Source: G963677445 sp963678275
GTDB lineage: Bacteria > Bacteroidota > Ignavibacteria > Ignavibacteriales > Melioribacteraceae
Direction: 5' to 3'
DNA length: 64,000 bases
Assembly (NCBI GenBank): GCA_963678275.1
Contig: OY782765.1
Coordinates: 4,092,001-4,156,000, forward strand
The position numbers and the translations under genes are program-made. The notes under the pieces are model-generated. The model made no database searches and was not told the DNA's origin. It saw only the letters and a program-made list of their open reading frames with translations. This document shows positions 52,901-62,000 of the stretch, piece by piece (position 1 is the stretch's first letter; the number at the start of each line of letters is the position of its first letter).

Positions 52901-55007
52901 AGCGGGAAGAGCAGGCCGAAGCGGGATGGCGGCGCTGATATTCAGCTATTGCTCGACCTTTTCACCTCATGATCAGCATTATTTCAGAAACCCCTCCGAT
53001 ATGGTATCCGGACAGGTGCAGCCCCCTAAAATTGATCTGCTCAATGAAGAGCTGATCGAAAGTCATCTTCACAGTATGTATATAGCCGAAGCAGGAATAA
53101 ATGATCTTAATTCCTCTATAAAAGATATTATTGATATTGATGAAGAGGAGAAGCTGCCTCTGAGAGAAAATATTAAAAATAGTCTTATGTTCAGCAGCCA
53201 AAGAAAAAGGGAACTCGAAAACCGGTTCAGGAATGCTTTGCTTGATTTCGAAGAAGAACTTTCGAACAAAGAGTGGTATACAGAAAACTGGATCAGAAAG
53301 GCTGTAGAAAACACTCCGCATCAATTTGATAAAAGCATGGACCGCTGGCGGTCGCTGTTAAAATCGGCGGGAAACCAGATAAAAAGGGCACACATAACTA
53401 TCAGTGATGTAAATTTGTCAAATGATTCTACCGAAAAAAAGACTGCCTATGCCGAAGAAAAACAGGGCAGTAAGCAGATTGACATTTTATTTAATAAGGC
53501 CGGAAGAAAGGGGGGGGCGAATTCGGAATTTTATCCTTATCGTTATCTGGCTTCCGAAGGATTTTTCCCCGGTTATAACTTTACCCGCCTGCCGCTGCGC
53601 TGTTATGTCGCCGATTCAGATTCGGAAGGAGAGTTTATTTCAAGGCCCAGGTTTCTCGCGCTCAGAGAGTTTGGACCCGGTAATATTATTTATCATAATT
53701 CAGGGAAATATAAAGTTAATCAGATTATTATGGGGGATACTGAAAATAAGATTGTTAAAATAAAAGTGAGTAAAGCTTCCGGCTACGCCCTTACAGGGGA
53801 AGAATACTCAAGAGAAACCTGCCCGTTTACCGGTGAACCTCTAAAGACAGATAATGATTATAAGGGGTATAATACTCTTCTCCCTATGTCGGATATGAGA
53901 ACACACCAGTCAGAGCGAATTACCTGTGAGGAAGAAGAAAGAGTTTCGATGGGTTATGATGTTAAAACCTATTTTTCGGTTAAGGGTAATTTCAGAAAAG
54001 TTGAAACTTCCCTAATTAAAAGTGACAATGATGAGCTGTTAAAATTGCGCTTTATACCTGCTTCCACGCTGATCAAAATTAATGAAAAATGGAAGATAAA
54101 AAATGAACCGGGATTTTTAATTAACCTTAGAACAGGTTACTGGAAGAAAGAAAAAGATCTGGAAAAAGATAATAATGATATCAGCCGGGTACAGTTGTAC
54201 ACGGAAGATACCGCCGATGTTCTTTATATACATCCCCTTAAAGCCCTTGCCTTTGAGGAAAATAAATTTAATGAAAGTGTTCTCACTCTTATGTACGCTT
54301 TAAAAAGAGGAATCGAAACGGTTTTCCAGGTGGAACCGGGTGAAATAGGGGTTGAATTAATGGGAAGCACAGACTGGCCCAATATGATGATATATGAGGC
54401 GGCCGAAGGAAGCCTCGGTGTGCTTTCCCAATTAGCAGGAAATATTGATAAATTCAGAAGTGTTATAAAAGAAGCCTATTCAATATGCCATTTTAAGGAT
54501 GGAAAAGATATTGACAAAGAGAAAAGACCGGCAAGTTATGAAGACCTGCTGAGTTATTACAACCAGAGGCATCACCAGGAAATAGACCGCTATTTAATAA
54601 AAGAGCAGCTTGAAAAACTTGCAGACTGTACCCTGGATATCAGGGGAAAATCAGATTATGCGTCTTATGAAGAACAGTATAAGGAGCTGAGAAAAAATAT
54701 AGATCCCAATTCATCAACCGAAGAAAAGTTTCTTGATTATCTTTATAAGGAAAATTTGAAACTGCCCGATAAAACACAGTTTTCTATACCCGGTATCTAT
54801 GTTAAACCTGATTTTTATTATAATGATGGAAATGTTTGTATATTTTGCGACGGGACTCCGCATGACAGAATGGAGATCAGGGAAAAGGATAATGAAATAA
54901 GAAAACTCCTTTTAAACAAAGGTTATGATGTTTTTGTATATTACTATCGGGATAATTTAAAAGATATAATCAGTAAAAGAGCAGATATTTTTAAAAAAGT
55001 AAGATAA
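49911..55007 (+). CDS. DEAD/DEAH helicase with DUF1998 and nuclease-like tail
   Basis: The 1698-residue product is a superfamily 2 helicase of the Lhr/MrfA-like group. Walker A is GTGSGKS (104-110), the DEAD/H box is DELH (219-222), then SATM, and the second RecA part has SCSPTMELGIDISTLNVVH and QRAGRAGRSG (from residue 996). Residues of about 1470-1520 look like DUF1998 (ELMGSTDWPNMMIYEAAEGSLGVL). The last 100 residues (EEKFLDYL...KPDFYY...CIFCDG...HD) resemble a DUF559/VSR-like PD-(D/E)xK nuclease. In DISARM, helicase DrmA and DUF1998 protein DrmB are separate; here they seem to be combined. Confidence 0.85.
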   Translation: MNIFSLHSKIINNYQQYISSFIEIKDKDINQKVGEYLNSHKLWPQPLIQFNPSFAYGKNIESLVSEGKLHSSLAKTFKGYNLFQHQTDAIELGAGGNSFIVTSGTGSGKSLTYLATIFNHLFTSPGTGVKALIVYPMNALINSQTEEIQKFQKNFCQEFPFTFAQYTGQENNEEKEKVRKNPTSIILTNYMMLELIMTRLSEEKLRNSLLENIEYIVFDELHTYRGRQGADVAMLIRRINAQAQNKITFIGTSATMVSGKTLSDQKKNVADAATRIFGQKFSENQIVNEKLISKYPEKPLPEKDVLADFLKTDNDILSIKEFLDSCPLTIWLEKKIALEKAGSDLIRKRPMMLNDIEKELSDYSEIDIDRCSKKLKELLIAANTCNSTVDNIEDAVLPFKIHQFISQSGSVYATLEKPGEREITLEYKSFKESDGEKKRFFKLLFSRVSGVDFTCVKIDNNENLIVPGEVFDLVQNDPDKSDFGYLLFDEKKKYWNEEDIELLPDSWIRKRPNGALEIKKEYRGKIPRKIYFDKSGSYSFKDSKLPMQAWFISYPMLFDPTCGVFYKSSTSENTILANLGIGGRSTSTTIIALSTIKGMIEDYHSFDQQKLLSFSDNRQDSALQAGHFNDFYKIVRLRGAIYNALTNAENKCLDYSEIPQKVFEELGLEQFAFATHPADPEYPSAVKDNEEAFKHIITYRIFMDLKRGWRVVLPNLEQCGLLEVKFKDLDESLKSKGFSERVRLTRNMEYPERVVFISDILDFFRKNYIIHHSLLEKNEISRIEYIIREKIKTEWGLSQKESIDIPYWGRTESLKYSGGFHTTSLGLQSYLGRYIKHNCNTHDFKIDSKNYKELVEELFDELEKAGYLRSKEINNGNAPSKIYQLKIDRILWQAGDGKNVKADRVRLFSYKDYKPKVNDYFRNLYQQNFRKLKYLKASDHTAQVGVEERKQRESDFRSGKISLLSCSPTMELGIDISTLNVVHLRNVPPNPANYAQRAGRAGRSGMAALIFSYCSTFSPHDQHYFRNPSDMVSGQVQPPKIDLLNEELIESHLHSMYIAEAGINDLNSSIKDIIDIDEEEKLPLRENIKNSLMFSSQRKRELENRFRNALLDFEEELSNKEWYTENWIRKAVENTPHQFDKSMDRWRSLLKSAGNQIKRAHITISDVNLSNDSTEKKTAYAEEKQGSKQIDILFNKAGRKGGANSEFYPYRYLASEGFFPGYNFTRLPLRCYVADSDSEGEFISRPRFLALREFGPGNIIYHNSGKYKVNQIIMGDTENKIVKIKVSKASGYALTGEEYSRETCPFTGEPLKTDNDYKGYNTLLPMSDMRTHQSERITCEEEERVSMGYDVKTYFSVKGNFRKVETSLIKSDNDELLKLRFIPASTLIKINEKWKIKNEPGFLINLRTGYWKKEKDLEKDNNDISRVQLYTEDTADVLYIHPLKALAFEENKFNESVLTLMYALKRGIETVFQVEPGEIGVELMGSTDWPNMMIYEAAEGSLGVLSQLAGNIDKFRSVIKEAYSICHFKDGKDIDKEKRPASYEDLLSYYNQRHHQEIDRYLIKEQLEKLADCTLDIRGKSDYASYEEQYKELRKNIDPNSSTEEKFLDYLYKENLKLPDKTQFSIPGIYVKPDFYYNDGNVCIFCDGTPHDRMEIREKDNEIRKLLLNKGYDVFVYYYRDNLKDIISKRADIFKKVR

Positions 55008-55008
55008 T

Positions 55009-57798
55009 ATGAGTTACAATCCGGGAACGTTGGTATCAGTCAGGAACCGAAGATGGGTAGTGCTCCCTTCGGATAACAGCGATATACTTCTTATCAGGCC
55101 CCTTGACGGGGTGGAGGAGGAGACAACGGGCATTTATATTCCCCTGCATATCGGGGAGGATATGCCCAAGCCGGCTGAATTCCCCCCTCCATCGGAAGAT
55201 GATCTCGGTAATTTTTCTACCGCTTCGCTGCTTTATGATGCCGCGAGATTTTCATTCAGGAATGTGAGCGGTCCTTTCCGATCTTTCGGTAAATTATCAT
55301 TCCGGCTTAAATCATACCAGATCGTTCCTTTGATTATGTCGTTGAAACAGGAACAGATAAGGCTTCTTATCGCCGATGATGTCGGCGTAGGTAAAACAAT
55401 CGAAGCCCTTACAATTGTTAAAGAACTTATTGAAAGGGGTGAGTTAAAAAGTTTCGCGGTTGTTTGTCTGCCCCATCTTTGTGAACAGTGGCAGCAGGAA
55501 CTTAAAAACAAATTTTCTGTTGAAGCGGTAATTATCAGATCGAGCACAGCGGCAAAACTTGATAAAAACCTGAGGGATGAGAGTATTTTCAGAGCATATC
55601 CTTACCAGGTGATATCAATTGATTTTATAAAATCGGATAGAAACCGTTATAAGTTTATAAATGATTGTCCTGAATTGGTGATAGTGGATGAAGCCCACAC
55701 CTGCGCGCGTCCCGAAGGAGCGACAACTAAACAGCAGCAGCGGCATAACCTCATTCACCAGGTATCGCGGTTGAGCGAAAGGCATCTGATATTGCTGACC
55801 GCCACTCCTCACAGCGGGAAAACCTCGGAATTTCAATCGCTGCTCGGTCTTCTGAAACCTGAATATGAACAAATTGATATCGCGGCTGCCGATAAAAAAA
55901 CAAGGGGCAGAATTGCCGATAATATTATAATCAGACGCCGCGCGGATGTTGAGCAGTGGCATGAGAAAACACATTTTCCCAAAAGAGACAATAAAGAAAT
56001 TGACTATAAACTTTCTTCCGGCTATAAAAAAATATTCAATGACCTTCTGATATTGCTGAGAGAAATTTATACCGGTCCGAACGCTTCAGGGCAGAAGCAG
56101 CGCTTTAAGTATTTTGCCGTTTTATCCCTTTTAAGAGGGGTAATGTCGAGTCCTGAAGCGGGCAGAGAGATGCTCGCGCGGAAATCGGCTAAAGTGGAAG
56201 AAACTGAAATTGATAAGGATATCATTCCCGTTACGGTATCTGACGGTGATGAAACGGATGATGACTCAGTAGCCGTAAACGTTGTTGAGAAAGCGGACCT
56301 GAGCGGCGGAGAAAAGAAACAGCTTGATGATATTGCCGAGTCTCTTTCAGCGATTAAAGATAATAAGGTTGATACCGCGTTAAAACAGGTGAAATTGTGG
56401 TTAAAAGAGGAATATAATCCAATCGTATTTTGCCGGTTTATCCCGACAGCGAGGTATGTGGGGGATTATTTCAGGGAAAAGCTGCCCCGGGATACAGAAT
56501 TGCTGGTAATAACCGGTGAAATGGTGGATGAACTAAGGAAAGAAAAAATCAACGAACTCGCGAAATCGGATAAGAAAAAAGTTCTCATAGCGACCGACTG
56601 CCTTAGCGAAGGAATAAATCTGCAGGAACAGTTCACCGCCGTATTACATTATGACCTGCCCTGGAACCCGAACAGGCTTGAGCAGCGGGAAGGGAGGGTG
56701 GACCGATTCGGGCAGAGTTCTCCCGGAGTAAAGGCTTACCTGCTTTATGGTAAAGATAATCCTATCGACTCGGTAGTATTAAAAGTGCTTCTGAAAAAAG
56801 CGCGTGAAATTAGAAAAAGAACCGGCATATCAGTCCCCTTTCCGGAAGAGAGCCAGGGTATTCTCGATTCACTTATCAACGCGGTGATATTAAATCCAAA
56901 GGCGGTTGATTATGAAGAGCAGCTTGAGCTCGATCTCCAATCGCGGGAAATTGAAAACCAGTCGATTAAAGTGACCGACGCCTATGAAAAGGCGGCGGAA
57001 AGAGATAAACTTACCAGAAGCATATTCGCGCGGCACAGCATTAAGGTAAATGAAATTGAAGAGGACCTTAAACAGGTTGATGAAGTGATAGGAAATCAGG
57101 AAAACGTTGAGCAGTTTGTGCTTAAAGCGATTGGGGCGCTGGGAGCTCAGACTGTGAAGGTAAATGGAGGATATCTGCTTTTTACCACTAATCTTGATCC
57201 CATGTTTCGTTCATTATTCGATTTCAGGGATAAAGTTCCCGTTTCTTTCGAATCTCCCACTCCGGCAGGATTTATTTATATAGGAAGGAATCATCCCCTG
57301 ACAGAACATCTCTGCCGGGTAATTATGAATGACGCCATCTCAGGTAATAAGGATAAAACAGCCGCGCGCGCTTCGGTTATTATCACCGATAAAGTGGATA
57401 TCAAAACCACTCTGCTTCAGTTGAGAATAAGACTTATTATTGCCGATAATATAAGAGAAAACAAACTCATTGCCGAGGAGATGTTTCTTTTCGGGTATAA
57501 AGGAAACCCGGATGATAAAATTTTCCCCGCACAGGATGAATGCCTGTCTTTAATGAATGAGGCATATTCACTGGCCGACCTTTCTGCTGAAAGACAAAAG
57601 GCAGTTTTTCAGAATGAACTTGATAATATTAAACAGCTTGAAGATGACTTAAAGTCGCTTGTTGAAAAAAGATCGGAAAAACTGATTGAGGCTCACGCCA
57701 GGTATAAAAAACTTCTGAAAGGGGATGCTTATAATACCATAAAACATCTTCTTCCCCCTGATATACTGGGCGTATATATTTTGTTACCAAAATTGTGA
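55009..57798 (+). CDS. DrmD-like SNF2 helicase
   Basis: The 929-residue product resembles DrmD of class 1 DISARM. It begins with PGTLVSVRNRRWVVLPSDNSDILLIRPL...TGIYIPL, followed by the SNF2 ATPase: IADDVGVGKT (about residues 122-131), VDEAH (about 225-230), LLTATPHSGK, CRFIPTARYVG and QREGRVDRFGQ. The C-terminal 350 residues are helical and end in a coiled-coil-like stretch. It starts two bases after the helicase gene's stop, so the two are co-expressed. DrmD is thought to scan or remodel DNA within DISARM. Confidence 0.85.
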   Translation: MSYNPGTLVSVRNRRWVVLPSDNSDILLIRPLDGVEEETTGIYIPLHIGEDMPKPAEFPPPSEDDLGNFSTASLLYDAARFSFRNVSGPFRSFGKLSFRLKSYQIVPLIMSLKQEQIRLLIADDVGVGKTIEALTIVKELIERGELKSFAVVCLPHLCEQWQQELKNKFSVEAVIIRSSTAAKLDKNLRDESIFRAYPYQVISIDFIKSDRNRYKFINDCPELVIVDEAHTCARPEGATTKQQQRHNLIHQVSRLSERHLILLTATPHSGKTSEFQSLLGLLKPEYEQIDIAAADKKTRGRIADNIIIRRRADVEQWHEKTHFPKRDNKEIDYKLSSGYKKIFNDLLILLREIYTGPNASGQKQRFKYFAVLSLLRGVMSSPEAGREMLARKSAKVEETEIDKDIIPVTVSDGDETDDDSVAVNVVEKADLSGGEKKQLDDIAESLSAIKDNKVDTALKQVKLWLKEEYNPIVFCRFIPTARYVGDYFREKLPRDTELLVITGEMVDELRKEKINELAKSDKKKVLIATDCLSEGINLQEQFTAVLHYDLPWNPNRLEQREGRVDRFGQSSPGVKAYLLYGKDNPIDSVVLKVLLKKAREIRKRTGISVPFPEESQGILDSLINAVILNPKAVDYEEQLELDLQSREIENQSIKVTDAYEKAAERDKLTRSIFARHSIKVNEIEEDLKQVDEVIGNQENVEQFVLKAIGALGAQTVKVNGGYLLFTTNLDPMFRSLFDFRDKVPVSFESPTPAGFIYIGRNHPLTEHLCRVIMNDAISGNKDKTAARASVIITDKVDIKTTLLQLRIRLIIADNIRENKLIAEEMFLFGYKGNPDDKIFPAQDECLSLMNEAYSLADLSAERQKAVFQNELDNIKQLEDDLKSLVEKRSEKLIEAHARYKKLLKGDAYNTIKHLLPPDILGVYILLPKL

Positions 57799-57807
57799 GT
57801 TAATTTT

Positions 57808-58896
57808 ATGCCTGAATTTAATCCTCTGGAACCATATAACGATTTGCCTCTTCTTCCTCCTGAATTCAACTTTGATGATATTCAGATACTCAAAAAGGTG
57901 AATAAAGCCAATATCGCTCTTTCCAGGTTAAGCGGCGAGGCAAAATCGATACCAAACAGGGATGTGCTTATTGAACCCCTTTCTTTCAGGGAAGCTGTGG
58001 CGAGTTCTGAAATCGAAAATATTAACACAACTCTTGATGAGGCCTTTGAAGCCGCTATTATAAATGTTGAGGAGCTTAAGAAAGAACAGAAGGAAACCCG
58101 GAATTACAGAACCGCCCTGCTTGCCGGTTACGAAATGATTAAAAAAAATGGATTTCTCAACACAAATTCATTCATCGAAATTCAGTCGTTCCTTGTGCCT
58201 GATAAACCGGGAATCAGAAAACTCCCCGGGGTTACAATTGGAAATAATGCAACAGGTGAAACTTTTTATACCCCGCCGGTCGGCGAGGATGTTATAAGGG
58301 AACTTCTGGCCAATTTTGAAAATTACTTTAACGATGCCGAAACCGATCCGGACCCGCTCGTTAAAATGGCGGTTATGCATTACCAGTTCGAATCAATTCA
58401 CCCCTTTTACGATGGCAACGGACGGACCGGCAGGATACTTATGGTCCTTTATCTTTCTCTTGTAAAAAGACTTGAGCTCCCTATTCTTTTTATCAGTGGT
58501 TATATAAACAGGAACAAAAGTGAATATTACAGGCTGTTAAGAGAAGTTACAACTGCTGGTTCCTGGAAGGAATGGGTCCTTTTTATTTTAAGCGCGGTTG
58601 AAGAACAGGCGGAAAATTCCTCTCTCGCGGTGGAAGGCATCCGCGGGCTGATGCAAAAATACCGTGAGGAAATTTCCGGTAGAAAACCAAAAATATACTC
58701 AGCCGAACTGGTGGAATACCTGTTCAGTTATCCCATTTATTCCCAGTCGCGGATGATGGAAAAGCTTGGAATTTCAAGCCGGAACACCGCGGCCAAATAT
58801 TTTGGCGAGCTTATTGAACTGGGACTTATTCAAGAGAAAAAGTATAAAAAAGAAAAGGTTTATTTTTGCCCGGAGTTTCATGAATTGCTTAGCTGA
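57808..58896 (+). CDS. Class II Fic protein with winged-helix end
   Basis: The 362-residue product carries the complete Fic motif HPFYDGNGRTGR (residues 198-209), so AMP-transfer or a related nucleotide transfer onto a target hydroxyl is expected. An upstream inhibitory helix motif S-x3-E-N (Ser66, Glu70, Asn71) makes it class II, that is self-inhibited. An N-terminal Fic_N domain (residues of about 35-120) and a C-terminal winged-helix (KIYSAELVEYLFSYPIYSQSRMMEKLGISSRNTAAKYFGELIELGLIQE) complete the architecture. It starts nine bases after the DrmD-like gene and is followed by a 118-base gap to the methyltransferase. Confidence 0.93.
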   Translation: MPEFNPLEPYNDLPLLPPEFNFDDIQILKKVNKANIALSRLSGEAKSIPNRDVLIEPLSFREAVASSEIENINTTLDEAFEAAIINVEELKKEQKETRNYRTALLAGYEMIKKNGFLNTNSFIEIQSFLVPDKPGIRKLPGVTIGNNATGETFYTPPVGEDVIRELLANFENYFNDAETDPDPLVKMAVMHYQFESIHPFYDGNGRTGRILMVLYLSLVKRLELPILFISGYINRNKSEYYRLLREVTTAGSWKEWVLFILSAVEEQAENSSLAVEGIRGLMQKYREEISGRKPKIYSAELVEYLFSYPIYSQSRMMEKLGISSRNTAAKYFGELIELGLIQEKKYKKEKVYFCPEFHELLS

Positions 58897-58956
58897 TATG
58901 CTCAAAATCGCGGATAAAATATACCTGTGAAAAATAACATGCTCAAAAAAATGAAT

Positions 58957-59011
58957 AATTTGCGCGTGTTGATAATGTTTTGCTCAATTTTTAAAGAAAT
59001 TTGCGCGCGTT
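58957..59011 (+). promoter_or_regulatory. Direct repeats before the methyltransferase gene
   Basis: AATTTGCGCGTGTT (58957-58970) and AATTTGCGCGCGTT (58998-59011) differ by one base and are 41 bases apart (start to start), the second ending three bases before the ATG. Shorter repeats ATGCTCAAAA precede them (58909, 58939). The arrangement suggests an operator controlling the methyltransferase separately from the upstream genes; a regulator has not been identified, although the Fic protein has a winged-helix end. Confidence 0.4.
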
Positions 59012-59014
59012 AAT

Positions 59015-62000
59015 ATGAAAACCACCTCTGTTAAAGCTGAAGGACAAATAATATCATCCGAAATTTTTGATAAAATAGATTCGGAAGATATCAAAGGGCA
59101 GCTCCCGAAAGATTACAACCTTGAACAGGGAGTAAAAGTAAAGGATGAAATTCAGAGGGCCTGGGCCAACGCCAAAGACCAGTGGCGCATATTTAACAGA
59201 AATGTGGAAAACCTTCCCCCGAACCACACCGGCACATCTGAAACCCGGCGTCACTGGATAATTCCTTTTCTCGATAACCTCGGCTACACTGTTTCTTCAG
59301 GAAAGGCTGAATATGTAAATGAAAAATCTTACGCTATAAGCCACAGGGCAAATAACCTGGGTTCTTTTCCTGTGCATATTGTCAGTTACAGGGAGAGCCT
59401 CGATAAAAGAAGAGATACAACGGGACCGCGGCTTTCACCTCACGCCCTGCTTCAGGAATATCTTAACCTGACAGAACATCTTTATGGCATCGTAACAAAC
59501 GGTTCGCAGTTGAGAATACTCAGGGATTCGGGTAAACTGATACGCCTGACCTACCTGGAATTTGATCTGCGGAAAATGATGGAAGAGGACCTTTACGCCG
59601 AATTTTCCATTATGTTCCGCCTGATACATTCCACGAGAATGCCTCAAACTCCTGATGAAGGTGAGCTTTCCATTATAGAGCAGTACCACCAGAGATCGCT
59701 CGAAGCGGGAGAAAGAATAAGGGAAAAACTGAGTGAGGCAGTTGAAAAATCAATTGTTTTGCTGGCCGAAGGTTTTCTCAACAATCCTGCCAATTTTGAG
59801 CTCAGGGAACAATTTCGAAAGGGTGTCTACAACAATGAAAATTTTTACCAGAAATTGCTCCGCTTTATTTACAGAATTTTATTTTTGATGGTAATAGAGG
59901 AACGGGATATCGTCTATCCTGAAAATGGGGAAAAGACAAAATATTTCAGGGAGATATATTATAAATATTACAGCGTATCGAGACTGAGAGATCTTTCGGA
60001 AAAAATATTTTTCTTTAATGACAAACTCAATGATCTGTGGATACACCTGAAAAATTGTTTCCTCCTTTTTTCAAATAAAAATTACTCTGAAAAACTTGGG
60101 TTATATCCCCTTAACGGCGATCTTTTTGATAGCGGCGCGCTCGGGCTGCTCATAAATTCGGAGCTGGATAACAGGTCGCTGCTTGAATGTATCAGATACC
60201 TGGGTCAGTTTGAGGATAATGAAACGCACAGCATTGTAAGGGTAAACTATTCAGCGCTGAATGTGGAGGAATTCGGATCGGTTTACGAGGGACTTCTGGA
60301 AAAAAGCCCGGATATTACAAAAGTGGGAGAACGGTTCCGGTTTACCTTTATCAAAGGAGATGAACGCTCAACTTCAGGTTCTCATTATACACCCGAGGAA
60401 CTGGTTCAGCCCCTTATAAAACATTCCCTTGAGTTTATCATCGAAGATAAACTGAATATCGGGGAAAAGAACATCCCCTCTGAGGAACTGATTAAAAAGA
60501 AAGAAAAAGCCCTGCTCTCAATTAAAGTTTGCGATGCCGCTTGCGGAAGCGGCCATATACTCCTTTCGGCGGCGAGGAAAATAGCGCAGGAACTTACCAA
60601 AGTAAGAACCGGAGAAGATCAGCCCTCCCCCGGACCATTCAGGGAAGCGGTCAGGGATGTAATAAGCGGCTGCATCTATGGTGTGGATAAAAATCCCCTC
60701 GCCGTTGAACTCTGCAAGGTGGCCCTCTGGCTTGAAGCGCATAATCCGGGCCTGCCTCTAAACTTTCTTGATAATAAAATAAGGGAGGGCAATTCCATTA
60801 TCGGGCTGGCCCGGCTGGAAGAACTTTATACCGGCATATCCACCGAGGCATTTAAAACTTTACCGGGAGATGATAAAAAAATTGCCGCGATGTTCAGGAA
60901 TGAGAATAAAAAAAATATAAAAGACCGTGGAAGTTTTACACTCTTCGACAAACAGGAAGTTATTGAAAAACTGGATAACATTTCGGTGAGTTTCAGCGGT
61001 TTTAACGCGCTGCCCGATTATACTGTTGAGCAGGTGAAAAAGAAAGCTGAAGAATATGAAACATTAAAAGATAAAAACTGGTGGCCCCTGAAGGAACTCG
61101 CTGATATAAAAACAGCACAGTTTTTTATACCCAAAACCGATGAGAACAAAAATTTTCTTACAACCGACGCCCGGTATTTCAGAATATTCGCGGGTGAAAG
61201 GGAAAAAAATGAAAGGAGGATAAGCCACGCCAGGGCTGCCGCGGCGCGGAAACAATTTTTTCACTGGTTCCTTGAATTCCCCGAAGTGATGAGTAAGGGG
61301 GGATTTGACTGCATAGTTGGCAATCCTCCGTTTCTGGGAGATAAAAGACTGACAGGCACTTTCGGGAAAGAATTTCTGGAGTGGGTTAAATCAGAATACG
61401 CGCCGGCGGGGAGCTGCGATCTTGTCACCTATTTTTTCAGGCGTATTTTTGATCTGCTCAAACCGGAAGGTTTTATGGCTCTTATCTCGACAAACACAAT
61501 AGCGCAGGGAACCTCGCGGGAAGGGGGGCTGGATGTGATATTAAAAAGAAAAGGTGAGATAAATTTTGCCATTCGTTCTAAAAGATGGCCCGGCAAAGCG
61601 GCTGTTGAAGTTTCCCTCGTAAATATTTTTAAGGGTAAATGGAAAAAAGATTTTTACCTCGGCTCAAAAAAAACAAAGTTTATAAGCGCCTATCTTGATG
61701 ATTCCAAAGTTCAGGGAAATCCTTATCCCCTTAAACAGAATGAAGGAAAAAGTTTTATCGGTTCTTATGTGTTGGGAATGGGTTTTATTCTTGAACCGGA
61801 GGAAGCTGAAAACCTGATAAAGAACAATCATAAAAATAAAGATGTTCTTTTTCCATATCTTAACGGAGAGGACCTGAATACAAGTCCCGAACAAAAACCT
61901 TCGCGCTGGGTGATTAACTTTTTTGACTGGCCTCTTAAAAGAATGGATTTTGAGGAGTGGAGTGATTTGAAAAAAGAGGAAAGGGAAAAGATAATAAAGG

